NCBI GenBank assembly: GCA_946410475.1
Contig: CAMKAM010000002.1
Location: forward strand, 1 to 35,296
DNA: 35,296 nt
Direction: 5' to 3'
Source of the DNA: an uncultured Bacillota bacterium
Lineage (GTDB): Bacteria; Bacillota; Clostridia; Peptostreptococcales; Anaerovoracaceae
Of this stretch, positions 15,869 to 23,723 are shown piece after piece (position 1 is the first letter of the stretch; the number at the start of each line of letters is the position of its first letter). The notes under the pieces were generated by a model. That model did not search any database. It saw nothing but the letters and a program-made list of their open reading frames with translations, and was not told where the DNA came from. The position numbers and the translations under genes were made by a program.

Positions 15869-16324
15869 TCATGCCCGGACCCTGTAGGGATCGGGCATTT
15901 TCATTGCCTCTTCATCCAGTTTTGCCAGTTCGCCGGCCAGGAACTCCGGATAAACGTTGTCCATAGCCGCCATCTCTTCTATAGTCATGAATGCCAGTTC
16001 GGTCATCACCTGTTCGTCCTTTGAGAACTCCGGATCCGTACCGAGCCCCAGCTTTCCTCCCGTTATCTTTCCGAGGAAGAAGTCGACGAAACGCTGCTCG
16101 CCGTTCTCCTTGATCTGCTCCACATGCCAGAGCATCCTCTCTATCTCTATCTCAAGGCCTGTCTCTTCCATGACCTCACGGACGGCTGCCTCTCTTGAAA
16201 GCTCTCCGTCCTCCGTGCCGCCGCCCGGCACGAGCCAAATATCTCTTTCGGGATGGACCTGATGGACCATCAGTATCCTTCCTTCTTCATCGGGCAATAC
16301 CACCCTTACGCCGCCAGTCCACAT
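15869..16324 (-). CDS. Nudix hydrolase
   Basis: This 151-residue protein carries a full Nudix box, GX5EX7REUXEEXGU, seen as GGTEDGELSREAAVREVMEE followed by TGLEI, near residues 44-67. Such enzymes hydrolyse nucleoside diphosphates linked to another group, with Mg2+ bound by the glutamates. The substrate is not evident. I chose the start at 16324 (MWTGGVRVVL), which has GGGAG 7 nt upstream and begins the Nudix fold; longer frames would read back through the chrA gene. This start lies 19 nt inside the end of the chromate transporter gene, so translation is probably coupled. Confidence 0.88.
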   Translation of the reverse strand: MWTGGVRVVLPDEEGRILMVHQVHPERDIWLVPGGGTEDGELSREAAVREVMEETGLEIEIERMLWHVEQIKENGEQRFVDFFLGKITGGKLGLGTDPEFSKDEQVMTELAFMTIEEMAAMDNVYPEFLAGELAKLDEEAMKMPDPYRVRA

Positions 16325-16887
16325 ATCAACGCTCCCGCGACTCCGCTCAGCAGTATGATCTTGACCGGTCCGACCTTGAACTTTCCTGCGAGCACTATCG
16401 TCGCTATGAATACACAAAGTGAAAAAATATCTATGTTATGCGGAAACCCCTTCAGGAAAGCGAGTGAAAAGATCTTCCCGCTGACTATCGAGGTCTGCGC
16501 GATATATATGAAGGCCGCAGCTATCAGTCCGACGGTCGCCGGTCTGATGCCGCTCAGGATGCCCTCGAGGCCTTTGCTCTCTTTGAAGGCTTCCATGAAC
16601 TTCATTACGATTATTATAACCGCAAACGAGGGCAGAGCAACACCAAAAGTCGCCACGACGGCCCCCGGAACTCCAGCATATATCATGCCGGTATATGTCG
16701 CCGCATTGACTGCGACAGGTCCCGGCGTCACCTGCGACAATGCCACGAGACGGGCGAATTCCGTCTGCGTCATCATGCCGTATCTTTCGACTTCCTGGAA
16801 TATGATAGGAAGCATCGCCATGCCGCCGCCGAACGCGAATGCGCCTACTTTGAAGAAGGATATGAAGAGTTCGAGGAATATGCTCAT
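16306..16887 (-). CDS. chromate transporter ChrA-type, second half-size subunit
   Basis: The 193-residue membrane protein is one CHR domain, which is half of a full-length ChrA. It begins with FISFFKVGAFAFGGGMAMLP, the Gly-rich family motif, and has VTPGPVAVNAATYTGM near 70. About five to six membrane segments are visible. Members of the CHR superfamily move chromate or related oxyanions; the natural substrate in most bacteria is not known. It overlaps the first chrA gene by 4 nt (ATGA) and has a GAGAGGAGG site 7 nt from its ATG. The two half-size proteins probably form a heterodimer, as shown for paired short CHR proteins. Confidence 0.9.
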   Translation of the reverse strand: MSIFLELFISFFKVGAFAFGGGMAMLPIIFQEVERYGMMTQTEFARLVALSQVTPGPVAVNAATYTGMIYAGVPGAVVATFGVALPSFAVIIIVMKFMEAFKESKGLEGILSGIRPATVGLIAAAFIYIAQTSIVSGKIFSLAFLKGFPHNIDIFSLCVFIATIVLAGKFKVGPVKIILLSGVAGALICGLAA

Positions 16888-17486
16888 CTTCCGTCCTCCT
16901 CTCCATCGTCCGCTTCGGCATCCGGCGCCTTTTCAGCAGGAGCAAGGCGCATATATACATATCCGCTTACAGCCGATATGACTATCACCAGGATCGCGTT
17001 GACGTTGAACAGCGTTATCGCCGCGAAAGAGCAGATCGCTACGATCCACCCGAACACGTTCTTTATCGACTGCTTCGCCAGCCTGACCATGGCGTTCGCT
17101 ATCAGTCCGCACGCGGCCGCCGTCAGCCCGACGAAGGCCCCCTGCACGTACTTGTTGTTCTCGATCTGCCCCAGGAAAAGAACGATAGCGATTATACAAA
17201 AAAGAGACGGAAGAGTCACACCGAGAGTCGCTATGACCGCGCCGGTCATACCGTACTTTTTCTTCCCGATGAAGGTCGCCGCGTTGATCGCAACGACCCC
17301 GGGGACTGAATAGCTGATAGCTATGCAGTCCACCATCTCTTCTTCCGTCAGCCATTTCTGATCGTCAACGGCATACTTTTGCATCAGAGGTATCATGGCC
17401 AGTCCCCCGCCAATGGTGAACAGACCCATCTTGAAAAACGCTATGAACATTTTCCACAGTTCCAATGCTTTGCCGTTACTGGTCAT
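16884..17486 (-). CDS. chromate transporter ChrA-type, first half-size subunit
   Basis: The 200-residue membrane protein is a single CHR domain with the opening motif FIAFFKMGLFTIGGGLAMIP and YSVPGVVAINAATFIGKKKYG. The two CHR genes are clearly related to each other but are not close copies, as expected for subunits with opposite membrane topology. A charged tail (AEKAPDAEADDGEEDGR) ends the protein in the cytoplasm or outside. Its ATG overlaps the TGA of proS, so it is translated from the proS message. This coupling to an aminoacyl-tRNA synthetase is unexplained. Confidence 0.9.
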   Translation of the reverse strand: MTSNGKALELWKMFIAFFKMGLFTIGGGLAMIPLMQKYAVDDQKWLTEEEMVDCIAISYSVPGVVAINAATFIGKKKYGMTGAVIATLGVTLPSLFCIIAIVLFLGQIENNKYVQGAFVGLTAAACGLIANAMVRLAKQSIKNVFGWIVAICSFAAITLFNVNAILVIVISAVSGYVYMRLAPAEKAPDAEADDGEEDGR

Positions 17487-19210
17487 TTTTCTTCGTTTAC
17501 TGTCCTGATCGCTCTTTCTACTGCTTCGTCTATCGCGATGAGCTCGCTCTCTGCGTCTCTGCGGAGCTTGTACTCTACGCTGCCCGAAGCCGCGTCTCTT
17601 CCGACCGTGATCCTGATGGGGATACCGATCAGATCCGCGTCGTTGAACTTGACGCCGGCTCTTTCCTTACGGTCGTCGAGCAGTACCTCGACTCCCGCCG
17701 CCTGCAGCTTTTCATATATCGATTCAGCGATCGCTACCTGTTCTTCATCGTTCATCTTGACGATAGTCACGATGACGTGATAAGGCGCGACGCTCATCGG
17801 CCAGATGATGCCCTTGTCGTCATGATGCTGCTCTACGACGGCCTGCATCGTACGTCCGACGCCGATGCCGTAGCAACCCATTACGATCGGTCTGGACTGC
17901 TGCTTGTCGTCCTTGTAGTAAGCTCCCATGCTCTCCGAATACTTCGTTCCGAGCTTGAAGACCTGGCCTACCTCGATGCCGCGCGTATGCTTTACAGGCG
18001 CTCCGCAGCACGGACAGGGATCTCCCTCCTTGAGGACCTTGATGTCTGCCACGATGTCGCCCTTGTAGTCGCGTCCGTAGTTCATGTTGATCATATGGTG
18101 ATCGACCTCGCATGCTCCCGCGCACAGGTTCTTCTGTCCGGGAAGCTCGCTGTCCACGACGATCGTGCAGTCGTGAAGTCCTACCGGGCCTGTGAATCCG
18201 CCGACGCAGCCTGTCGCCTCTGACATCGCCTCTTCGTCAGCGAATGCTATCGCGTGCTCAGGAATGCCCAGAGCGTTGACGAGTTTGATCATATTGCAGT
18301 CACGGTCGCCTCTTACGAATGCAGCGACGAATCCGTTCCTCTGTCCCAGCTCGTCATATGTCTCGAACAGCAGGGCCTTGATGGTCTGCTTTTTATCGAG
18401 TCCGAGGAAGTCAGCGACTTCTTCGATCGTCTTCGTTCCCGGAGTGTGCACCTTCTCGAGCGGCTTCATCTCGTCAGCCTGCTCCGGATCGTCAGAGCAG
18501 TCCGCGCTCTCTACAGTCGCCGCCATATCGCACTTCGTGCAGTAAGCGATCTCACTCTCGCCGTATTCCGAAAGAGCTGTGAATTCGTGCGAAGCGCTTC
18601 CGCCGATAGCTCCGTTGTCAGCCTCTACCGGTCTGTAGTCGAGGCCGCAGCGGTCGAAGATCTTCTCGTAAGCGCCGTACATATCGTTGTAGCTCTTGTC
18701 GAGTCCTTCGTCGTCGAGGTCGAACGAGTAAGCATCCTTCATGATGAACTCGCGGCTCCTCATGAGACCGAATCTGGGTCTTACCTCATCACGGTACTTC
18801 GTCTGGATCTGATACAGACTCATCGGAAGCTGCTTGTGGCTCGTGACGTCAGTCCTCATGATATCGGTGAACACCTCTTCATGCGTAGGTCCGAGGCAGA
18901 AGTCAGCACCCTTCCTGTCCTTTACTCTCCACAGCTCGGGGCCGTAATCGAACCATCTTCCCGAATCCTGCCACAGCTCAGCCGGCTGGACGGCGCTCAT
19001 CAGGATCTCCTGTCCGCCGATGGCGTCCATCTCTTCTCTGATGATCTGCTCGATCTTCCTGATCGATCTGTATCCGAGATTCATGTATCCGTAGATACCG
19101 GATGCCAGCTTTCTGATCATGCCTGTCCTGAGGAGCAGGATGTGGCTGGGCAGCACCGCTTCGCTCGGCGCTTCTCTGAGTGTTTTCAAGTGCATTTTTG
19201 ACAGCTTCAT
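17483..19210 (-). CDS. proS: prolyl-tRNA synthetase, bacterial type with editing domain
   Basis: ProS attaches proline to its tRNA. The 575-residue enzyme has class II motif 1 near 25-65, motif 2 (TKYRDEVRPRFGLMRSREFIMKD, about 138-160) and motif 3 (GCYGIGVGRTMQAV, about 445). Between motifs 2 and 3 lies the INS editing domain (about 225-400), which clears tRNA charged with alanine; this marks the bacterial ProRS type. A C-terminal anticodon-binding domain completes it. An AAGGAG site stands about 11 nt before the ATG. The gap to ispF is 47 nt with no terminator or T-box-like leader, so proline-responsive control at this site is not supported. Confidence 0.96.
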   Translation of the reverse strand: MKLSKMHLKTLREAPSEAVLPSHILLLRTGMIRKLASGIYGYMNLGYRSIRKIEQIIREEMDAIGGQEILMSAVQPAELWQDSGRWFDYGPELWRVKDRKGADFCLGPTHEEVFTDIMRTDVTSHKQLPMSLYQIQTKYRDEVRPRFGLMRSREFIMKDAYSFDLDDEGLDKSYNDMYGAYEKIFDRCGLDYRPVEADNGAIGGSASHEFTALSEYGESEIAYCTKCDMAATVESADCSDDPEQADEMKPLEKVHTPGTKTIEEVADFLGLDKKQTIKALLFETYDELGQRNGFVAAFVRGDRDCNMIKLVNALGIPEHAIAFADEEAMSEATGCVGGFTGPVGLHDCTIVVDSELPGQKNLCAGACEVDHHMINMNYGRDYKGDIVADIKVLKEGDPCPCCGAPVKHTRGIEVGQVFKLGTKYSESMGAYYKDDKQQSRPIVMGCYGIGVGRTMQAVVEQHHDDKGIIWPMSVAPYHVIVTIVKMNDEEQVAIAESIYEKLQAAGVEVLLDDRKERAGVKFNDADLIGIPIRITVGRDAASGSVEYKLRRDAESELIAIDEAVERAIRTVNEEK

Positions 19211-19257
19211 TTTTGCTTTTTCTCCTTATACTATTTGATCACATATCAAGTTCTTCA

Positions 19258-19731
19258 TTATTCTCGTGTAAGCAGGCATATGCTGTGGCAGGCTATCCCT
19301 TCTTTTCTTCCGGTATAGCCCAGACCTTCCGTCGTGGTCCCTTTTATGTTGATATCCACATCGCCCAGGACCGACCTTACCGCGTCTTTCATCGCCTGTT
19401 TGTGCGGCCCTATCTTCGGCTCTTCACAGATCACCGTGACATCGATGTTCCCAACGGTATATCCGGCTCCGGCGATCATCTCCGCCACTCTCCTGAGCAG
19501 CTCCATTGACGAGATGCCTTTGTACCTATCATCCGAATCGGGGAAGTGTTCCCCTATATCGCCCATGCCGGCAGCGCCCAGCATCGAATCCATCACCGCG
19601 TGGAGGACGACATCCGCATCAGAGTGTCCTTTGAGCCCCTTCTCATAGGGGATCGTGACTCCTCCGAGCACCATCGGGCGTCCTTCCTCGTATCTGTGGA
19701 CATCGAATCCGCTTCCGATCCTCTGCAGCAT
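19258..19731 (-). CDS. ispF: 2-C-methyl-D-erythritol 2,4-cyclodiphosphate synthase
   Basis: IspF makes the cyclic diphosphate intermediate of the non-mevalonate isoprenoid pathway. The 157-residue protein has the zinc ligands D10 and H12 (GFDVH) and H44, the HSDADVVLHAVMDS segment, and the TTTEGLGYTGRKEGI C-terminal motif. GGAGGTAAT precedes the ATG. In many Firmicutes ispD lies immediately before ispF; here the gene before it, 15 nt away, is the PIN/TRAM protein. The full pathway must therefore be encoded elsewhere in part. Confidence 0.97.
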   Translation of the reverse strand: MLQRIGSGFDVHRYEEGRPMVLGGVTIPYEKGLKGHSDADVVLHAVMDSMLGAAGMGDIGEHFPDSDDRYKGISSMELLRRVAEMIAGAGYTVGNIDVTVICEEPKIGPHKQAMKDAVRSVLGDVDINIKGTTTEGLGYTGRKEGIACHSICLLTRE

Positions 19732-19746
19732 ATTACCTCCTTCAGC

Positions 19747-20868
19747 CTATCTGCCCTGTTGTTTCGGTCTTCCGAATATCATCCTGCCGGCAGAAGTCTG
19801 CAGCACGCTCGTAACTGTGATATCGACTGTCTTCCCGATGTACTTCTTTCCGCCCTCGACTACGATCATAGTTCCGTCGTCAAGGTAAGCGACTCCCTGA
19901 TCATGCTCCTTGCCTTCCTTGACGAGGAAGAGCTGCATGCTCTCGCCCGGGAGCACTACCGGTTTCAGCGTATTTGCCAGTTCGTTGATATTCAGTACTT
20001 CGACATTGTTTATGCCTGCGACCTTGTTGAGATTGAAGTCGTTTGTCACGACCTTTCCGTTCATATTCTGGGCAAGCTTCAAAAGCTTGACGTCGACTTC
20101 CGGTATCTCTTTGAGAGACTTTTCAGCAGTGGTATCGTAGATATCCACTCCGAAGCGCTCTCTGATATCGTTCAGCACGTCGAGACCGCGGCGTCCGCGC
20201 TTTCTCTTCATGCTGTCGGACGAGTCGGCTATGTGCCTGAGTTCGACCAGCACGAAATCCGGTATCACGATAGACCCCTCAAGGAAGCCTGTCTTCATGA
20301 TATCGTATATCCTTCCGTCGATGATGACGCTCGTGTCGAGGATCTTAGGCTTTGATTCGACCTGCTTTTGCTTCGATTTTTTGCCTGCGCCCTGACGTCT
20401 TTCACGCGTTTCCCTGATGAACAGATTGAACAGATCCTTGCTCTTCCTCGTCGCTATTACTACGCCGAGGTATCCGAAAACGAAGTATGTAACGATCGTA
20501 AGACCGAGCGAAACATACGGCATACTGATGAATCCGTAGATGTTGCTGACGAGGAACGCTATTATCAGACCTACTACGAGGCCTGCTGTTCCCGCGACAA
20601 GATCATTGGTCGAGAAGCCCTGCAGGTCGTTCTCGATGTTCCGCGTGACTTTCCGGCTCCTTCTCGTGAATGTCGGTGCCAGCATAAAAAAAAGAATAAA
20701 GAATATGATTACGAATAATAAAGAAAGTACGATCTCTTTCCAAGGTGAGAACCATGCCTCTGTGACCGCTTTGGACTGGACCAGCATGTACTTCACCAGT
20801 TGGAAAATGCCGTACCCAACAACAGCACCGATCAGCGATATCGCCGTTCTCAGCATTTTCTTGAACAT
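19747..20868 (-). CDS. PIN and TRAM domain membrane protein (YacL-like)
   Basis: The 373-residue protein starts with four predicted membrane helices (about 8-30, 44-64, 91-112 and 117-139). A basic linker (150-172) leads to a PIN domain beginning at KILDTSVIIDGR, with acidic residues D178, E209, D259 and D277 placed as in PIN nucleases. A C-terminal TRAM domain (about 305-365) should bind RNA. The arrangement matches Bacillus YacL, whose function is not established. A membrane-anchored RNA nuclease is the natural inference. It is downstream of carD by 72 nt and has a GGGGGTG-type site. It probably shares the carD promoters. Confidence 0.9.
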   Translation of the reverse strand: MFKKMLRTAISLIGAVVGYGIFQLVKYMLVQSKAVTEAWFSPWKEIVLSLLFVIIFFILFFMLAPTFTRRSRKVTRNIENDLQGFSTNDLVAGTAGLVVGLIIAFLVSNIYGFISMPYVSLGLTIVTYFVFGYLGVVIATRKSKDLFNLFIRETRERRQGAGKKSKQKQVESKPKILDTSVIIDGRIYDIMKTGFLEGSIVIPDFVLVELRHIADSSDSMKRKRGRRGLDVLNDIRERFGVDIYDTTAEKSLKEIPEVDVKLLKLAQNMNGKVVTNDFNLNKVAGINNVEVLNINELANTLKPVVLPGESMQLFLVKEGKEHDQGVAYLDDGTMIVVEGGKKYIGKTVDITVTSVLQTSAGRMIFGRPKQQGR

Positions 20869-20940
20869 TCCCTTTATTTCACCCCCTTTCTTTTCATATT
20901 TCTCTATGCGCCGAAACAGATGACGCAGACGCGGCCGATA

Positions 20941-21414
20941 CTATATGGCCTCGTCTATCATCGCCTCGACTTCATCGCTTGACTTTCCTGTCGCCAGAAC
21001 TATCTCGCTGGCTAGGATGTGTCTCGCGTTATTGAGCATCTTTTTCTCTCCCGTAGAGAGATTCTTGACATGTTCGACCCGCGTGAGGTTCCTGACCACT
21101 CCCGCCACTTCTTCTATTGCGCCGGTCTTGATCCTCTCCATGTTTTCACGGTTGCGGTGATTCCAGTTGCTCGGCATTGGAGTCGACTCGGCTCCGAGTA
21201 TCTCAAGCACATCCTTGACTTGCTCTTCACTGATGATCGTCCTGACACCGATCTCATCACACTTGTCGACAGGTATCATGATCTTCATGTCGCCGTGCGG
21301 CATGTTGAGGATGTAGTACTGTCTGACCTCTCCGAGTATCTCCCTCTCTTCGATCTCGTTGATGACACCGGCTCCGTGCATCGGGTATACTATTTTGTCG
21401 CCGATATTATACAT
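20941..21414 (-). CDS. CarD family transcriptional regulator
   Basis: This 157-residue protein resembles the CarD/CdnL group. The N-terminal RNA-polymerase interaction domain reads MYNIGDKIVYPMHGAGVINEIEEREI, followed by a helical C-terminal domain (about 65-157) with the LNNARHILASEIVLA segment. CarD proteins bind the RNA polymerase beta subunit and stabilise open promoter complexes. I chose the start at 21414 because GGAGG stands right upstream; an in-frame ATG at 21456 begins only a few bases after the likely P2 start site. Two near-consensus promoters lie upstream. This is probably the first gene of the long minus-strand operon. Confidence 0.92.
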   Translation of the reverse strand: MYNIGDKIVYPMHGAGVINEIEEREILGEVRQYYILNMPHGDMKIMIPVDKCDEIGVRTIISEEQVKDVLEILGAESTPMPSNWNHRNRENMERIKTGAIEEVAGVVRNLTRVEHVKNLSTGEKKMLNNARHILASEIVLATGKSSDEVEAMIDEAI

Positions 21415-21466
21415 TATTTCCTCCCTCTTTGGGGCATACTTATGCATTTTGCCCATACATATTATT

Positions 21467-21496
21467 AGTATACGCTACTCGAGGCTTAAAAGTCAA
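21467..21496 (-). promoter_or_regulatory. carD promoter P2 (proximal)
   Basis: TTGACT (21496-21491) and TATACT (21472-21467) with an 18-nt spacer. The start site would be near 21460, leaving a leader of about 45 nt that contains a GGGCA/TGCCC inverted repeat. It is the promoter closer to the gene. Confidence 0.7.
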
Positions 21497-21510
21497 GGAA
21501 ATAAAAGTTG

Positions 21511-21539
21511 ATTATATATTACTGCAAATATGATGTCAA
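21511..21539 (-). promoter_or_regulatory. carD promoter P1 (distal), full consensus
   Basis: TTGACA (21539-21534), 17 nt, TATAAT (21516-21511): both hexamers are exact sigma-A consensus with ideal spacing. Start near 21504, about 90 nt upstream of the carD ATG. P2 lies downstream, so the two run in tandem. Confidence 0.85.
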
Positions 21540-21608
21540 CAACTTTTTCACTTTTTACCTATCGCCCGGCGACTTAAACAAAAAAGCGTATTCAATACAA
21601 TTCCATAC

Positions 21609-21637
21609 TTGCGATCCGCTCTCAAAGACCGTACGAT
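21609..21637 (+). promoter_or_regulatory. weak candidate promoter of the LUD-domain gene
   Basis: TTGCGA (21609-21614) and TACGAT (21632-21637) with a 17-nt spacer, about 38 nt before the start codon. Each hexamer has only a partial match. No better promoter is visible in the interval to the carD promoters. Confidence 0.3.
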
Positions 21638-21674
21638 CGAATCAGATATATCGAAATATGTGAGGTATGGAACG

Positions 21675-22295
21675 ATGACTGACTTTTCAAAAGTGAAAGC
21701 GAACATGGAAGGATACGGATTCAAAGTATCCGTTTTTGATACGAAAGAGGAAGCCTGCGCCTTTCTCGCCGAAGAGCTCGCGGGAAAGAGCATCGGGATA
21801 GGCGGCTCCAAGACAGTCGAGTCGATAGGGCTGTACGAAGCTCTTGAAGGCAAAAGCGAGATCAAATGGCACTGGAAGGCGGGTATAGACCCGGACCATC
21901 CGGAAGAGATCGTAAAAGAGCGCGATGACGCGATGCACACCGAAGTGTACATAAGCTCCGCCAACGCCATAGCCGAAACAGGAGAGATCATCAACATAGA
22001 CGGCGCGGGCAACCGCATATCTTCAACTCTTTGGGGCCACAGAAAAGTGATCTTCGTAATCGGAGCGAACAAGCTCTGCCCCACTTACGACGACGCTCTC
22101 TGGAGGGCGCGCAATGTCGCAGCTCCGCTAAGAGCGCAGTCCGTGAACGCGAAGACCCCCTGCGCGGCAAAAGGCGACAAGTGCTACGACTGCAAGAGTC
22201 CCGCGCGCATCTGCAAGGGAATGGCTACTATCTGGCGGCCGATGAATTTCCAGGAATTCGAAGTCGTCTTCATCGACGAAGATCTCGGGATGTGA
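21675..22295 (+). CDS. LUD-domain protein (lactate utilization protein LutC/YkgG-like)
   Basis: The 206-residue protein belongs to the LUD (DUF162) family. It shows GIGGSKTVESIGL (near 41-53), WHWKAGIDP, STLWGHRKVIFVIG and NKLCPTYDDALWRARNVAAP. A cluster of five cysteines lies toward the end (TPCAAKGDKCYDCKSPARIC). Family members work with iron-sulfur partners in lactate oxidation, but stand-alone proteins like this one have unknown roles. No lutA- or lutB-like gene is nearby. The start at 21675 has GAGGT 8 nt upstream; an earlier in-frame start at 21609 has no site. A strong terminator follows. Confidence 0.85.
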   Translation: MTDFSKVKANMEGYGFKVSVFDTKEEACAFLAEELAGKSIGIGGSKTVESIGLYEALEGKSEIKWHWKAGIDPDHPEEIVKERDDAMHTEVYISSANAIAETGEIINIDGAGNRISSTLWGHRKVIFVIGANKLCPTYDDALWRARNVAAPLRAQSVNAKTPCAAKGDKCYDCKSPARICKGMATIWRPMNFQEFEVVFIDEDLGM

Positions 22296-22305
22296 TAAGG
22301 AAACC

Positions 22306-22342
22306 AAAAGCCCGGAGCCTGGCTCCGGGCATTCTTTTTTTT
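22306..22342. terminator. bidirectional intrinsic terminator between LUD and argF genes
   Basis: A perfect 9-bp stem (GCCCGGAGC, loop CTG, GCTCCGGGC; 22310-22330) is followed on the plus strand by TTTTTTTT (22335-22342). On the minus strand it is followed by TTTTGGTTT. It serves the LUD gene strongly and the convergent ornithine carbamoyltransferase gene less strongly. Confidence 0.9.
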
Positions 22343-22371
22343 GGAATAGTCTTTTGCTTACGCGATCTTGC

Positions 22372-23370
22372 TTACTCGCCCAGCGTCGCGACCATGACGG
22401 CCTTGATCGTGTGCATCCTGTTCTCAGCCTCGTCGAATACGATGCTGTTCTCGCTTCTGAATACCTCGTCAGTGACCTCTCTGATGTCATAGCCGAGTTC
22501 CATCTGCTCCTTGGCGAGCTTCGTCTCGAAATCGTGGAATGCCGGCAGGCAGTGCATGAACTTGACGTCCGGGTTTCCTGTCTTTTCGAGGAGTTCTGTC
22601 GTGATCTTGTACGGTGTGAGGATCTTGACTCTCTCGGGGATCTGGTCCTCTTCACCCATGGAAGCCCATATGTCCGTGTAAAGGACGTCTGCGCCCTTGA
22701 TGCTCTCCACATCGTCGGACACTTCTATGACAGCGCCCGTCTCTTTGCAGACTGCATCTACTTTCTCGAGGATCTCAGCCGGGATCTCGTCTGCAAGCAC
22801 CTTCGGGCCGTAAGCCACGAAATGCATGCCCATCTTCGCGCAGCCGTACATCCAGGCGTAGCTCATGTTGTTCCTGATGTCTCCGCAGAATACGACTTTG
22901 ACATCCTTGAGCGGCTTGTCTATATGCTCTTCGATCGTCATCATATCGCAGAGGATCTGTGTCGGGTGGTCGATGTCTGTAAGACCGTTCCATACGGGTA
23001 CGCCCGAATACTTCGCCAGATCTTCAACAGTCTTCTGGCTGAAGCCTCTGTACTCGATACCGTCGAAGAATCTTCCGAATACCTTTGCGGAATCCTCGAC
23101 GGACTCCTTCTTTCCGAACTGCGAGCTGGTCGGATCTATGAATGTGACATGAGCGCCTTCGTCATATGCACCGACTTCGAACGAACTTCTCGTTCTCGTC
23201 GATGTCTTCTCGAATATGAGCGCTATGTTCTTTCCTTTGAGCGATTCACCGAGGATGCCCTGCTTTTTCTTTGCCTTCAGCTCGTGCGCCAGATCGAGCA
23301 TGTATCTGATCTCCTCGGGAGTGAAATCCATCAGTGTGAGAAAACTTTTTCCTTTCAGATCTACTGCCAT
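22372..23370 (-). CDS. argF: ornithine carbamoyltransferase
   Basis: OTC joins ornithine and carbamoyl phosphate to make citrulline, or runs in reverse in arginine breakdown. The 332-residue protein has STRTR at 57-61 (carbamoyl phosphate site), HPTQ at 135-138, DIWASMGEE near 233-241 and HCLPAFHD at 273-280. Length and C-terminus (NRMHTIKAVMVATLGE) fit both anabolic ArgF and catabolic ArcB. No other arginine genes are present, so the direction is undecided. The start at 23370 has AAGGAGGT before it; an in-frame ATG at 23403 overlaps that region and has no site. A bidirectional terminator lies downstream. Confidence 0.95.
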   Translation of the reverse strand: MAVDLKGKSFLTLMDFTPEEIRYMLDLAHELKAKKKQGILGESLKGKNIALIFEKTSTRTRSSFEVGAYDEGAHVTFIDPTSSQFGKKESVEDSAKVFGRFFDGIEYRGFSQKTVEDLAKYSGVPVWNGLTDIDHPTQILCDMMTIEEHIDKPLKDVKVVFCGDIRNNMSYAWMYGCAKMGMHFVAYGPKVLADEIPAEILEKVDAVCKETGAVIEVSDDVESIKGADVLYTDIWASMGEEDQIPERVKILTPYKITTELLEKTGNPDVKFMHCLPAFHDFETKLAKEQMELGYDIREVTDEVFRSENSIVFDEAENRMHTIKAVMVATLGE

Positions 23371-23484
23371 TGTTTGATAACCTCCTTGATCGGTGCCGAT
23401 CACTTTCCGTTTTTCTTTCTTCGATTCTTTTTCCTGTTGTCCCTGCTATCCGCTTACTGAACGCTGATATCAAGGATGGATACT

Positions 23485-23513
23485 ACTATATCACTATACA
23501 ATGGGACTTTCCA
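23485..23513 (-). promoter_or_regulatory. candidate promoter of the ornithine carbamoyltransferase gene
   Basis: Extended -10 element TGA-TATAGT (23493-23485), with TGGAAA (23513-23508) at 17 nt as a weak -35. The start would be near 23478, giving a leader of about 108 nt. The 357-bp gap between the argF and sdaAB starts holds this, an AT-rich stretch (23520-23570) and the structured sdaAB leader. Confidence 0.4.
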
Positions 23514-23623
23514 GCACAAAATTAATATTTTTTCACTTTTTCGTATTTTTTTGCATTATTCGTATAGCAGATCATCCCAGAGCAGATTCGATATACTTTG
23601 TGCTCATTTTCATAGTACCATTC

Positions 23624-23723
23624 TGCCTCTAACTTAGGTATCATATATACATAGTCGGCTTACTGCGCCCGCTTCACGGCGCGCGGCAGGCCGGCAAAGG
23701 ATGCAAGATACCGGAAGGAGGTA
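23624..23723 (+). promoter_or_regulatory. structured 5' leader of sdaAB that pairs the ribosome binding site
   Basis: Three nested helices can be drawn by eye. P0 pairs TGCCTCT (23624-23630) with GGAGGTA (23717-23723), which contains the ribosome binding site. P1 pairs GGTATC (23637-23642) with GATACC (23707-23712). A long GC-rich hairpin runs from GTCGGCTT (23654-23661) to AGGCCGGC (23688-23695), with an inner GCGC-CCG stem around loop CTTCA (23672-23676); in all it has about 17 bp with one mismatch and one bulge. No U-tract follows, so it is not a terminator. A TATACT at 23592-23597 could be the -10 of its promoter. I recognise no known riboswitch class. Confidence 0.45.

Noticed and set aside
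19211..19257. T-box riboswitch before proS
   Set aside because: The interval is 47 nt, far too short for a T-box, and contains no T-box sequence or terminator.
23545..23570. ArgR operator upstream of the ornithine carbamoyltransferase gene
   Set aside because: TTTGCATTATTCGTATA matches only one half of the ARG box; the second half is out of register, and the site is well upstream of the likely promoter.
23654..23695. Intrinsic terminator in the sdaAB leader
   Set aside because: The hairpin is strong but is followed by AAAGGATGCAAG with no run of T, on either strand.
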